A stretch of DNA of 64,000 nucleotides from CAZCFB01 sp964511535 (GTDB lineage: Bacteria; Myxococcota_A; Polyangia; GCA-2747355; CAZCFB01). Positions within the stretch are counted from its first letter, which is position 1, and every line of letters starts with the position of its first letter. The stretch covers positions 1 to 64,000 of the forward strand of contig CAZEFW010000028.1 of NCBI GenBank assembly GCA_964511535.1, read 5' to 3'. The notes below the pieces were generated by a model. That model was not told where the DNA came from. It was given only the letters and a program-made list of their open reading frames with translations, and did no database searches. The translations under genes were made by a program, and so were the position numbers. Below, piece after piece: positions 23,106 to 34,590 of the stretch.

Positions 23106-24327
23106 AGGGGCGGCGGCCTCGGCGGCCCCGGTGGCCCCGGCCCCGGCCGGGCGGCAGGCGGTCAGGCGGCTTTGGTCCGCCGGGCAGGTTTCGGTCCTGG
23201 CCTCGCTTGCCGTACGGGTTTTTGCCCCTGGCGAGGGCCTTGAGGGACCGGCGGCCGCTCTTGACCGCCTTGCGGATGTCCCGCTGCCCCCGCTCGAGCT
23301 TCTTCTGCTTGCGCTCGTCGCCGCTGGCGGCGGAGAGCATGGCGAACACCACCGGCAAGAAGATGGCGTCCAGCAGCACCAGCCCCACGTAGCCCATGGC
23401 GCCCACCACCCTCAGCAGCAACATCAACGGCGGCGGCACCCCGGTCAGCGGGCTGTCCTGCCCTGGCGGCGGGTCTTCGCTGCCGGGCGCTTCGGCCTCT
23501 TCGTCCGGCGGCGCCACCTGCCCCCGCGCGGGCGCCGGCTCGTCTCCTTGCAGCCGCTTCGCCTCGGCCCGCACCGCCTCGCACGTGCCCGGGCGATCCG
23601 AGGGATCCGGCTCCATCATCTGCAGCAGCAGCTCACGCAGCGGCCCCGCGGTCATGACCCGCGCCAGGTCCACCTTCAGCCCCTTGCGCGGCAGCTTGTC
23701 CGCCTCCACGCCGGTGGCCAGGGTGGCCAGCGTCGCCCCGAGCCCGAAGATGTCGGTGGCGGGCGTCGCCTCACCGTGCAGCTGCTCCGGCGCCATGAAG
23801 CCGAAGGTGCCCACCATGGTGGAGCCGCCATCCTCTCGCAGCGCCACGCGCACCCCGCCGAAGTCCACCAGGCACAGCCGCCCGTCCTGGCGGAGCAGCA
23901 TGTTCTGCGGCTTGACGTCGCGGTGGATCACCGGCGGCTTGAGCCCGTGCAGGTACTCGAGGATCTCCAGCGCCTGGTAGAGGAAGTTCCACAGCTGCGC
24001 CGACTCCAGCGGCCCGCCGCGGCGCAGCATGTCGCTCAGGGTGCGCCCCTCGACCAACTCCATCACCAGGAAAAACTCCCCGGCCTCCTCGTTGGCGAAG
24101 CTGTCCTTGAACGCCGGGATCCCGGGGTGGTCCAACGAGGCCAGCACCTTGCACTCGCGCTCGAACAGGTCGAACGGCTTCCACCCGTCCGAGCCCTTGA
24201 GCTGAAGCCGCTTGACCGCCACTGCCTCGCGCGTCTGCCGGTCGGTGGCCCTGAAGGTGTGACCCTGGCCGCCACGGCCCAGCGCGTCACCCAGGGCGTA
24301 GCGAGCTATTTTGGCAGCGTCGGACAT
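23104..24327 (-). CDS. Membrane-attached Ser/Thr protein kinase
   Basis: 407 residues. The kinase domain (1-265) has all key motifs: glycine loop ALGRGGQGHTF, Lys in VAVKRL, catalytic HRDVKPQN, DFG followed by G, and MAPEQL. After a Pro/Glu-rich linker come two hydrophobic stretches (LMLLLRVVGAMGYVGLVLL and AIFLPVVFAML, about 303-335), then a Lys/Arg-rich tail. The last residues (Gly/Arg repeats) and the TAA stop come from the edge of the GGGGTCAGACCCC repeat, so the C-terminus may have been altered by its insertion. Substrates unknown. Confidence 0.88.
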   Translation of the reverse strand: MSDAAKIARYALGDALGRGGQGHTFRATDRQTREAVAVKRLQLKGSDGWKPFDLFERECKVLASLDHPGIPAFKDSFANEEAGEFFLVMELVEGRTLSDMLRRGGPLESAQLWNFLYQALEILEYLHGLKPPVIHRDVKPQNMLLRQDGRLCLVDFGGVRVALREDGGSTMVGTFGFMAPEQLHGEATPATDIFGLGATLATLATGVEADKLPRKGLKVDLARVMTAGPLRELLLQMMEPDPSDRPGTCEAVRAEAKRLQGDEPAPARGQVAPPDEEAEAPGSEDPPPGQDSPLTGVPPPLMLLLRVVGAMGYVGLVLLDAIFLPVVFAMLSAASGDERKQKKLERGQRDIRKAVKSGRRSLKALARGKNPYGKRGQDRNLPGGPKPPDRLPPGRGRGHRGRRGRRP

Positions 24328-24413
24328 GGGGCAACGGCAGGATATCAGATGCGCGCGGCGGTTGTGAGGCCGGCCGCAGCGGCTGTATCATCACCGGCTA
24401 CCGGAGGAACGAG

Positions 24414-24872
24414 ATGAGCATCCAGGAGCAGCTTCGAGCAGAGTTGAAGGACGCCATGCGCGGCAAGGACCGGCAGCGGCTGGACGTCATCCGCCAGGTG
24501 GAGAGCGAGGTGTCGGTGGTGCGGAGCGCCGCGGACTTCTCGGGCGAGGTGGACGACAAGCTGTACCTCCGCGTGCTGAGCGCCTACGTCAAGCGGATGC
24601 AAAAGGCCATGGTGGAGTACGAGGCCGCCGGCGAGCGCGGCGCGGAGATGGCAGACAAGCTGCGCTTCGAGGTGGAGTACCTCTCGCGCTGGCTGCCCAC
24701 CATGCTCGACGAGCAGGAGACGCTGGCGCTGGTGAAGCAGGCCATCGACGCCCTCGGCATCTCCGACCCGAAGCAGGCCGGGCGCGTGGTGGGCCACCTG
24801 ATGAAGGACCACAAGGGCAAGCTCGACGGGGCTCTGGCCAGTCGACTGGCGCGCCAGGTCCTGGGCGGGTGA
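24414..24872 (+). CDS. GatB/YqeY domain protein
   Basis: 152 residues, full length for YqeY. Typical segments: IQEQLRAELKDAMRGKDRQRLDVIRQV at the start, ELRFEVEYLSRWLP-like middle and GRVVGHLMKDHKGKLDGALASRLARQVL at the end. YqeY is related to the tRNA-binding tail of GatB; its cellular function is not settled. GGAGGA precedes ATG 24414. The stop overlaps the start of the patatin gene (GTGA), implying translational coupling. Confidence 0.9.
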   Translation: MSIQEQLRAELKDAMRGKDRQRLDVIRQVESEVSVVRSAADFSGEVDDKLYLRVLSAYVKRMQKAMVEYEAAGERGAEMADKLRFEVEYLSRWLPTMLDEQETLALVKQAIDALGISDPKQAGRVVGHLMKDHKGKLDGALASRLARQVLGG

Positions 24873-25711
24873 CGGCTCCCTTCCAGGCGATGGTGTGGGG
24901 CGGCGGCGGTTGCCGCTGCTTCTGGCAGCTCGGCTTCTGGGAGGCCACGGCCGAGGCGCTCGACCTGCGCGGATCGCTGCGCGCCGTGTCCGCCGTGAGC
25001 GCGGGGGCGGCCATGGCGTGCGCCGCCCTGCTGGGCGAGGGGCGCCGCACCCTGGAGCGCTTCAAGCTCGCCACCGCCGACAACCCGCGCAACGCCTACC
25101 CCGCCAACCTGCTCCGGCCTGGCGCGCGGCTCTGCCCGCACACCGACATGTACCGCGCCGCCATGTCCGCGGCCGTGGACCAGCAATCCCTGCTGCGGCT
25201 GCAGCGCGGGCCCGACCTGCGGATCTACATCGGCCGACCGCCGCGCTGGCTCGGACCCCGCACGGGCCTGGCCCTCGGCCTGTCCCTCTACCTGGTGGAG
25301 CGCCATGGCGGCGATCCCCTGCACGGCGGCATCGCGGCGCGGGCCGGCTTCACCGCCGAGGTGGCGCGCGTGCGCGACTGCCGCACCCCGGAGGAGCTCA
25401 TCGACATGGTGCTCGCCTCCTCATGTACGCCCCCCTTCACGCCGGCCATGCGCCGCGGCGGCAGGGCCATCATCGACGGCAGCGTGGTGCAGAGCGCCCC
25501 CCTCGACGCGCTCCCCGACCCGCCGGGCCGGACGCTGGTGCTGCTCACCCGCCGCTATGGAACCATGCCTCCACCCCGCGCGGATCGGATCTACATCACC
25601 CCGTCGCGGCCCATCGCCATCTCCAAGTGGGACTACACCAGCCCCGATGGCGTCCAGGACACCTTCGACCTGGGCCAGCGAGACGGGGAGCGCTTCCTGG
25701 AGCGCGGGTAG
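24869..25711 (+). CDS. Patatin-like phospholipase
   Basis: 280 residues from GTG 24869, overlapping the yqeY stop by 4 bp. The oxyanion-hole motif GGGGCRCFWQLG lies at residues 10-21, the nucleophile elbow is VSAGA (Ser about 49), and the catalytic Asp is in IIDGSVVQSAP, giving the Ser-Asp dyad of patatins. Probably an intracellular acyl hydrolase on phospholipids or similar esters. No signal peptide. The pairing with yqeY is tight, but I know of no functional link. Confidence 0.85.
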   Translation: MTAPFQAMVWGGGGCRCFWQLGFWEATAEALDLRGSLRAVSAVSAGAAMACAALLGEGRRTLERFKLATADNPRNAYPANLLRPGARLCPHTDMYRAAMSAAVDQQSLLRLQRGPDLRIYIGRPPRWLGPRTGLALGLSLYLVERHGGDPLHGGIAARAGFTAEVARVRDCRTPEELIDMVLASSCTPPFTPAMRRGGRAIIDGSVVQSAPLDALPDPPGRTLVLLTRRYGTMPPPRADRIYITPSRPIAISKWDYTSPDGVQDTFDLGQRDGERFLERG

Positions 25712-25722
25712 CGCCCCGGGGA

Positions 25723-27492
25723 TCAGTCGCCGCCGAACACCTCCAGCAGCGCGCGGTCGCAGGCCACCCTGATCTCCAGCTCCGCGCTGGAGGTCCCCTC
25801 GCTCTCGGGCGAGAAGGCGAAGGCACCCTCGCTCCAGGTGGTCATCTCCCGCAGGGCGAGCATCACCTGCCGCTCGAGCACGGACCGCAGCGCCTCGGGG
25901 GTCACCAGCCCCTGCTCCAGCAGGATGGCGCCCATGAGCCGCTGATCACCGGTGTCGGCCTGCAGCCTCGACGCCGCCTCGGCCTGCTCCTCGGTGGCCA
26001 GCCCCTCGGCTCGCAGCAGCGCGCCGATGTTGTTGCACCCCGGCGAGGTGGCCCCGGCGATCATGCCCATGACGAACTCCACCACGCCGAGGCCCGTGGA
26101 GGTGCTGATGAGCAGGGTCCCGGTGCGCCGGCAGCGCGCGAAGAACTGCAGCAGCTCCGGCACGGCGAGCATCTTCAGGCTGCCCTTGAAGACGGTCTTG
26201 CGCTTCTCCGGCGGCTCCGCCTCCAGGGTCACGGCGGGCGCGTCGCTCCGCGTCGCGGGGCGCGCCACCCGCAGGGCCTCCGGCGGGGGAGGCGGGGGCT
26301 TGGTCGCCGCGCGCGGCTTGGCCCTCGCGGCCGGCGGCTGCGGTCGTCGCTGCGGGGACGTGGGGAGCTTCCGGGTGGGCCGGGCGCCGCGATCCGTCCT
26401 CACCTCGCGCGCGCGGCGGTTGGTAGCGCTGGCAGCTCTGAGGCGCTTGCCGGGCTGCTCGTGCGCCGCCAGCTGGGCCGCGATGGTCCCCAGCCCGAGG
26501 CGAACCGACGACGCCATGCCCTGGTCCAGCTCCTTTTCGGCGAGCTCCCGGAACTGCCGCTCCGCGTCCTGGTTGCGATCAAGCTGGAGCAGCGTCCAGG
26601 CCAGCTTCTCCCGCAGCTCCAGGAAGTCGGGGTTGAGCTTGATCATCTCCTGCAGCTGCTGCACCAGCTCGTCGCTGGGCAGCGCCTCGGACAACCGCAC
26701 GAACTCGCACGCCACCTCCGGCGGGATGAGGCCCTGCGCCACGGCCCGCAGCAACGAGAGGTCGGCGTCCACCTCGGCCGGGTGGGGCTTCAGCTTTGCG
26801 ATGCGCTGCAAAATCTTCTCGGCGCCCGCGAGGTCGCCTTCCTGCAGCGCCTGCCGACTGAGGAAGACCACCGCGTCGTGGCACGCCGGGTCCACCGTCA
26901 CCGCCTCCTGCGCGGCGCGGTGGGCCTCCTCGGGGCAGTCCGCCGCGGCGTGGGCGCGCGCCTCGGCCAGCATCACCAGCGCCTCGCTCCGGCGGTTCCT
27001 GATGCTGGAGGCCGCCTCCCTCGCGCGCGCCAGCGTATCCAGCGCCCTGCGGTGCTCTCCCTCGAGGACCTCCAGCTCTCCCATCACCCGCAGGCTGCTG
27101 CTCAGGTAGTGCGGCCCAAGCTCACTGGCCAGCTCGAGGGAACGGTCGACGGCGGTCCGCGCCCGGGGCAGCTGGCCCGCGTTGCGGTGTGCCAGGGCCA
27201 TCCAGAACTGCGCCACCCACTGCATTATCTCGTCCTGCTCCAGCTCCCCCGACAGCCGGTGCAGCTCCAGCAGCCCCGCGGCGTTGTCGGACGAGAGCAC
27301 CGCCTTGATGGCCTCGATGAGGTGGTTGATGGATTCGAGGTGCTCCTGAAACGCGCCAGGGTCTTTCCAGCGCGGATCTTTGGACGCAGCCGGGTTTCGG
27401 GCCAGGCCGTCACGGGCGGCCACGGCGCCGGCGATGTTTCCTGCAGCGAGCGCTCGCTGCAGATCTCCGAGGAGGTCAGCGACTGACTTCAT
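25723..27492 (-). CDS. TPR-repeat protein with C-terminal DUF4388 (PATAN) domain
   Basis: 589 residues. The first 340 are helical and TPR-like (ALAHRNAGQLPRARTAVDRSLEL and similar units). A Pro/Arg/Lys linker follows (about 350-430). The C-terminal 160 residues form a DUF4388/PATAN domain (FKGSLKMLAVPELLQFFARC, then GTLLIS) with the GALLRAEGL-type helical end. PATAN domains are common in myxobacterial and other delta-lineage signalling and gliding proteins. Cytoplasmic; convergent with the patatin gene, 11 bp apart. Role unknown. Confidence 0.82.
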   Translation of the reverse strand: MKSVADLLGDLQRALAAGNIAGAVAARDGLARNPAASKDPRWKDPGAFQEHLESINHLIEAIKAVLSSDNAAGLLELHRLSGELEQDEIMQWVAQFWMALAHRNAGQLPRARTAVDRSLELASELGPHYLSSSLRVMGELEVLEGEHRRALDTLARAREAASSIRNRRSEALVMLAEARAHAAADCPEEAHRAAQEAVTVDPACHDAVVFLSRQALQEGDLAGAEKILQRIAKLKPHPAEVDADLSLLRAVAQGLIPPEVACEFVRLSEALPSDELVQQLQEMIKLNPDFLELREKLAWTLLQLDRNQDAERQFRELAEKELDQGMASSVRLGLGTIAAQLAAHEQPGKRLRAASATNRRAREVRTDRGARPTRKLPTSPQRRPQPPAARAKPRAATKPPPPPPEALRVARPATRSDAPAVTLEAEPPEKRKTVFKGSLKMLAVPELLQFFARCRRTGTLLISTSTGLGVVEFVMGMIAGATSPGCNNIGALLRAEGLATEEQAEAASRLQADTGDQRLMGAILLEQGLVTPEALRSVLERQVMLALREMTTWSEGAFAFSPESEGTSSAELEIRVACDRALLEVFGGD

Positions 27493-27578
27493 TGGGGCTC
27501 AGTGTAGCTCAGGACAGGCCTGTAGTCTTATGGGAGGCCATGTCATAGTTTCGGCATGATCCAAGCCAGCCTCAGGGC

Positions 27579-30257
<2,679 letters not shown>

Positions 30258-30277
30258 GCCGGCTCAGGGGCGGTGCA

Positions 30278-32143
30278 TCAATCCTGTCCCTCGCCCTCGA
30301 AGATGGTGTACATGGCGCTCATGTCGCCGGCCTGGATGCCGGAGCCCTTGGCCGCCACCAGCGGCAGCTCGTAGGCCGCGAAGTACTGGGCGGTCTTGAT
30401 CTTGCCGTCCAGGTACGCCGCATCCGGGTTCTCCTTGGCCAGGGCGCGCACGGCCTTGGCGTCGGCCGGGTCCACGCCCGCCTCCTCGCACAGCGCGGCC
30501 AGCTTGTCGCAGGCGATGCCCGCCTGGGCCAGCAGGAAGTGACCCATCAGCAGGTCGCCCGACATGGACAGGTAGTTGGAGGCGTTGACCAGCGGCACCA
30601 TCAGCAGCTTCTGCTGGGCGGAGTTGATGAAGTACATGTTCACCGCGCCCCAGACGTCCCGCGCCTTGGCCATGGCCGTTGACACGTCCTTGAGCACCGG
30701 GTGCTCCTTGTGGGCGTCGATGTTCTGGGTGATCATCCCGGCCAGGGTCATCAGGTTCATGCCGCGGTTCATGCCCAGCTTGCGGCCCACCAGGTCCATG
30801 GCCTGGATGCCGTTGGTCCCCTCGTAGATCGACGCGATCTTGGAGTCGCGCAGGTTCTGCTCTGCCGGGTACTCGCTGCAGTAGCCGTAGCCGCCGTAGC
30901 ACTGCAGGGCGATCTCGGACACGCGGAAGCCGGTGTCGGTGCAGTACGCCTTGCAGATGGGGGTCAGGATCTGCACGAAGCCGTCCCACTTGTCCCGCTC
31001 CATCCCCTCGGTGACATGGGTCATGTCCTCGCAGTAGGCGGTGAACAACACCAGGGCGCGCATCCCCTCCACGTAAGCCTTGCACTTCATCAGCATCATG
31101 CGCACGTCGGGGTGGTTGATGATGGGCACGCGCGGCGCGTCGGGGTCCTTGAAGTTGCGGATGTCCGGGCCCTGCAGGCGCTCCTTGGTGTAGTTGAGCG
31201 CGCCCTGGTAGGCGGCGCCGGCCATGGAGGAGCCCTGCACCCCCACCGAGATGCGCGCCTCGTTCATCATCTGGAACATGGCCTTCATGCCGCCGCCCTC
31301 TTCGCCCAGCAGGTAGCCCTGGCAGCCGCCGTTGGAGCCGAAGACCAGCGAACATGTGGGCGTGGCATGGATGCCGAGCTTGTGCTCGATGCCGCTGCAC
31401 ACCACGTCGTTGAACTCGCCCACCGAGCCGTCGTCGTTGACGCGGAACTTGGGCACCAGGAACAGGCTGATGCCGGAGGTGCCCTTGGGCGCGCCCTCGA
31501 TGCGAGCCAGCACCGCGTGCGCGATGTTCTCGGTGATGTCCTGGTCGCCGAAGGTGATGAAGATCTTCTCGCCCTCGATCAGGTAGTGGTCGCCTTCCTT
31601 CTTGGCCCTGGTGGTCGAGGCGCCCACGTCGCTGCCGGCCTGGGGCTCGGTGAGGCACATGGTGCCGGCCCACTGGCCCGAGAACATGTTCTCCAGGTAG
31701 ACGTCTTTCTGCTCCTGGGTGCCGAAGCTCTCCACCAGGTGGGCGGCGCCCATGGTGAGCAGGGCGCCCAGGTTGAAGCTGACGTTGGCGCCGAAGAAGA
31801 AGTCGCAGCAGCCGATCATCAGTGACTCGGGCGCGCCCTGGCCGCCGTACTCGGGGCTCGAGGAGAGCGATGCCCAGCCCAGCTCGTTGTACAGCTCGTA
31901 CAGGGGATGCAGGTCCTTGGGCACGGTCACCTTGCCGTCCTCGAACGTGCACCCCTCACGGTCCATTGAGGCGTTGACCGGGGCCATCTCCTCGCGGGCG
32001 AACTTGTACGCCTCGTCGAGCATCATCTCCATGTCTTCGCGCGCGAAGTCGGCGTACTTCTCGTGCTCGGCGAGCTTATCGATCCCAAGCTGATCGAAGA
32101 GGATGAACTTGACGTCTCTGATGTCTGCTGTGAAATCTGCCAT
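30278..32143 (-). CDS. Acyl-CoA dehydrogenase (long form, about 620 residues)
   Basis: 621 residues with the extra N- and C-terminal regions of the FadE/DmdC-like group. FAD-binding segments MCLTEPQAGSDVGAS and KIFITFGDQD, and the C-terminal catalytic motif ASIYEGTNGIQAMDLVGRKL, where the Glu is the base. It catalyses alpha,beta-oxidation of an acyl-CoA with electrons passed to an electron-transfer flavoprotein. GGAGGAAAA precedes ATG 32143. Its leader holds a perfect TGAC-type palindrome and three 13-bp direct repeats. Substrate chain length not determinable. Confidence 0.93.
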   Translation of the reverse strand: MADFTADIRDVKFILFDQLGIDKLAEHEKYADFAREDMEMMLDEAYKFAREEMAPVNASMDREGCTFEDGKVTVPKDLHPLYELYNELGWASLSSSPEYGGQGAPESLMIGCCDFFFGANVSFNLGALLTMGAAHLVESFGTQEQKDVYLENMFSGQWAGTMCLTEPQAGSDVGASTTRAKKEGDHYLIEGEKIFITFGDQDITENIAHAVLARIEGAPKGTSGISLFLVPKFRVNDDGSVGEFNDVVCSGIEHKLGIHATPTCSLVFGSNGGCQGYLLGEEGGGMKAMFQMMNEARISVGVQGSSMAGAAYQGALNYTKERLQGPDIRNFKDPDAPRVPIINHPDVRMMLMKCKAYVEGMRALVLFTAYCEDMTHVTEGMERDKWDGFVQILTPICKAYCTDTGFRVSEIALQCYGGYGYCSEYPAEQNLRDSKIASIYEGTNGIQAMDLVGRKLGMNRGMNLMTLAGMITQNIDAHKEHPVLKDVSTAMAKARDVWGAVNMYFINSAQQKLLMVPLVNASNYLSMSGDLLMGHFLLAQAGIACDKLAALCEEAGVDPADAKAVRALAKENPDAAYLDGKIKTAQYFAAYELPLVAAKGSGIQAGDMSAMYTIFEGEGQD

Positions 32144-32188
32144 TTTTCCTCCTTATCCGAATTGGCGCGCCGCGTTGGCGGCTATCCT

Positions 32189-32227
32189 GAATGACGCATG
32201 TTAATGACGCATGTTAATGACGCATGT
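32189..32227. repeat. Three tandem 13-bp repeats upstream of the acyl-CoA dehydrogenase gene
   Basis: (T/G)AATGACGCATGT at 32189-32201, 32202-32214 and 32215-32227, followed by a degenerate unit (GATTGACGCACTG). They lie 46-84 bp upstream of the minus-strand start codon. Further upstream is the symmetric ATTTTTGCAAAAAT (32254-32267). Iterons of this size can be regulator sites; function unknown. Confidence 0.7.
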
Positions 32228-32290
32228 GGATTGACGCACTGCGTTGCGCAGGCATTTTTGCAAAAATCCGCACCGATTGCAGCAAGAAAA

Positions 32291-32304
32291 TGACCGGCCG
32301 GTCA
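32291..32304. promoter_or_regulatory. Perfect TGACCGGCCGGTCA palindrome
   Basis: A 14-bp perfect palindrome between the divergent acyl-CoA dehydrogenase and M28 peptidase genes. The TGACCG...CGGTCA form resembles operators of TetR-family fatty-acid regulators. A related site lies at 21108-21121. Confidence 0.6.
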
Positions 32305-32361
32305 TAAACTGCAGCGAACCGGGGGAAGCGGTAATATCAGGCAGATATCCACGGAGGGAGC

Positions 32362-33201
32362 ATGCCGGAAAACTTCAGCGGAGATCGCGCCCTGGCCCAC
32401 ATGGTGCGCCAGGTGGACCTGGGGATCCGCGCGCCAGGCACCGAGGGGCACGAGGCGGTGCTCGACCTCTTCGAGGGCGAGCTGCGCGCTCGCGGGTTCA
32501 CCCCGACACGCCAGCGCTGGGAGGTGGACTGTTCGCCCGCGCCCGGCGGTCGCGCCCGGCTGACCAACCTGCTGTGCCGCGTGCCAGGGCGGGAAGCCGG
32601 CCCGGTCACGCTGATCAGCAGCCACTACGACTCCCGGTGGATCGCGGACAACGATCCGGACCCGGCGCGGGTGGGCCAGCCGATCCCCGGCGCCAACGAC
32701 GGCGGCTCCGGCACGGCGGTGATGCTCGAGCTGGCGCGCCTCTGGGAGCACGCGCCGCCGGCGAGCGATGTGATCCTCGGCTTCATGGACGGTGAGGACC
32801 TGGGCGACATCGACGAGCACCCCTTCGCCGTGGGCTCACGCAAGCTGGCCGCCGAGCCCGAAGGCTTCGAGCCGGACCGGGTCATCGCCCTGGACATGGT
32901 GGGCGGCGCCGACATGTGCCTGAACCTCGAGGTCAACTCGCTGCTGGCCAACCGCGCAGGGGCCGGGATCTTCTTCGACCTGTTCGTGCTGGGGCGCTCC
33001 ATGGAGTTGGCCCCCTTCTTCGACGGCGCGCCCCACTCCGTCTACTCGGACCACGGCCCCTGGCTCGAGGCCGGCGTGCCGGCGGTGTTGCTCATCGATA
33101 TCGAGTATCCGCAGTGGCACACCCACCAGGACCTCCCCGGCCACTGCTCGGCCGCCTCCCTCGAAGCCGTTGGCCGCGTCCTGAACCGGTACCTGGACTA
33201 G
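32362..33201 (+). CDS. M28-family metallopeptidase / glutaminyl-cyclase-like enzyme
   Basis: 279 residues with the di-zinc M28 ligands in order: SSHYDSRW (His, Asp), PGANDGGSGTAV (Asp), FMDGEDLG (Glu-Asp), ALDMVGG (Asp), and a final His in WHTHQD. The short length, lack of a signal peptide and the YPQWHTHQD end resemble glutaminyl cyclase-type members as much as aminopeptidases. GGAGGGAGC precedes ATG 32362. Divergent from the acyl-CoA dehydrogenase gene across about 220 bp of regulatory-looking sequence. Confidence 0.85.
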   Translation: MPENFSGDRALAHMVRQVDLGIRAPGTEGHEAVLDLFEGELRARGFTPTRQRWEVDCSPAPGGRARLTNLLCRVPGREAGPVTLISSHYDSRWIADNDPDPARVGQPIPGANDGGSGTAVMLELARLWEHAPPASDVILGFMDGEDLGDIDEHPFAVGSRKLAAEPEGFEPDRVIALDMVGGADMCLNLEVNSLLANRAGAGIFFDLFVLGRSMELAPFFDGAPHSVYSDHGPWLEAGVPAVLLIDIEYPQWHTHQDLPGHCSAASLEAVGRVLNRYLD

Positions 33202-33212
33202 AGCACCCAATT

Positions 33213-33325
33213 AAAATGTCAAGTGGTGGGGTCAGACCCCCCTATATGACATTTTCTCAAGGGCTCTGGCGCGGCCTCCAATAAAATGTCAAGTGGTGGG
33301 GTCAGACCCCCCTATATGACATTTT
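33213..33325. repeat. Two copies of the GGGGTCAGACCCC palindrome (70-bp period)
   Basis: Copies at 33213-33255 and 33283-33325, identical in layout to those at 22909-23105 but with CTATATGACATTTT in place of CTGTATGACATTTT. The linker between the two differs from the other array, so only the 43-bp palindrome is conserved between loci. Confidence 0.9.
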
Positions 33326-33376
33326 ATTTGGCGAGGGCGCGGTCCAGGTCGGCGCGCAGGTCGTCGAGATCTTCCC

Positions 33377-33406
33377 TAAATGACGTTAAATGACGTTAAA
33401 TGACGT
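33377..33406. repeat. Three tandem TAAATGACGT decamers
   Basis: Exact copies at 33377-33386, 33387-33396 and 33397-33406, followed by TTTG. They lie just downstream of the stop codon of the gamma-lyase gene (33423). The TAATGACG-like core resembles the 13-bp repeats at 32189. Function unknown. Confidence 0.8.
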
Positions 33407-33422
33407 TTTGTGGGGGGAAGGA

Positions 33423-34580
33423 TCAGGACTTCAAGGCCTGATCAAGGTCCGCGCGGAGATCTACCAACTCTTCGACGCCCACCGACAGGCGGATCAGGCC
33501 GTCGTCGATTCCGAGGGCGGCGCGCAGGTGGGGCTCCACCGAGGCGTGGGTCATGATGGCCGGGTGCTCCACCAGGGACTCCACCCCGCCCAGGCTCTCG
33601 GCCAGGGCGAACACCTCGAACCGCTCCAGCGCCCGGCGCGATGCGTCCAGCCCGCCCCGCACCACGAAGCTGATCATGCCGCCGAACCCGCTGGCCTGCC
33701 GCGCGGCCAGGGCGTGCGCGGGGTGACTCTCGAGCCCGGGGTATATCACCTTCCGAACCGCCGGGTGCGCCTCCAGGTGCGCGGCCAGCGCCCCGGCGTT
33801 CTCCTCGTGGCGAGCCATGCGCAAGTGCAGGGTCTTGAGCCCGCGCAGCACCAAAAAGCAGTCATGAGGGGAGGGCACCGCGCCCAGGGCGTTCTGCAAG
33901 AAGCGCAGCCGCTCGGCCAGGTCGTCATCGCTGGTGACCGCCACGCCGCCCACCACGTCGGAGTGGCCGTTGAGGTACTTGGTCAGCGAGTGCACCACCA
34001 GGTCGGCGCCCAGCTCCAGCGGCCGCTGGAAGTAGGGCGTCAGGAAGGTGTTGTCCACCGCCACCACCGCCCCGGCGTCATGGGCCAGCCGCGCCACCGC
34101 GGCGATGTCGATCACCTTGAGCATCGGGTTGGTGGGCGTCTCGAGCCACACCAGCTTCGCCCCGGCGAAGGTCTCGGCCGTCAGGTTCTCCGCCGCGGCC
34201 AGGTCCACGAAGTCGAAGGTCAGCCCGGCGCGCGCGAACACCTTGGAGAAGATCCGGTACGTCCCGCCGTACAGGTCATCCCCGCACACAACCCGGTCAC
34301 CGGCGTCCAGCAGGTGCATCACCGCGTCGGTCACGGCGCACCCGGACGAAAAGGCGATGCCGTGAGCCGCGCCCTCCAGCGAGGCCACGCACCCCTCCAT
34401 GGCCTCCCGCGTGGGGTTCTGCGAGCGCGAATATTCGTAGCCCTGGTGAACCCCCGGGCTGCTCTGGATATAGGTGCTGGTCTGATAGATCGGGGTCATC
34501 ACCGCGCCGGTGGTGGGATCGGGCCGCTGCCCGGCGTGGATGGCGCGGGTGCCGAAGCCCGTGCCGCTCTGCTTGCCCAT
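33423..34580 (-). CDS. Cystathionine gamma-lyase/gamma-synthase family PLP enzyme
   Basis: 385 residues, complete trans-sulfuration PLP enzyme. FGTRAIHAGQ and TPIYQTSTY near the start, the Tyr/Arg motif YEYSRSQNPTREAME, the PLP-ring Tyr in DLYGGTYR, WLETPTNPMLKV, and the Schiff-base Lys in HSLTKYLNGHSD. It lies 10 bp downstream of cystathionine beta-synthase, which favours the lyase direction (cystathionine to cysteine) in reverse trans-sulfuration, though the family also contains gamma-synthases. Confidence 0.9.
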   Translation of the reverse strand: MGKQSGTGFGTRAIHAGQRPDPTTGAVMTPIYQTSTYIQSSPGVHQGYEYSRSQNPTREAMEGCVASLEGAAHGIAFSSGCAVTDAVMHLLDAGDRVVCGDDLYGGTYRIFSKVFARAGLTFDFVDLAAAENLTAETFAGAKLVWLETPTNPMLKVIDIAAVARLAHDAGAVVAVDNTFLTPYFQRPLELGADLVVHSLTKYLNGHSDVVGGVAVTSDDDLAERLRFLQNALGAVPSPHDCFLVLRGLKTLHLRMARHEENAGALAAHLEAHPAVRKVIYPGLESHPAHALAARQASGFGGMISFVVRGGLDASRRALERFEVFALAESLGGVESLVEHPAIMTHASVEPHLRAALGIDDGLIRLSVGVEELVDLRADLDQALKS

Positions 34581-34590
34581 GGGAACCTCG

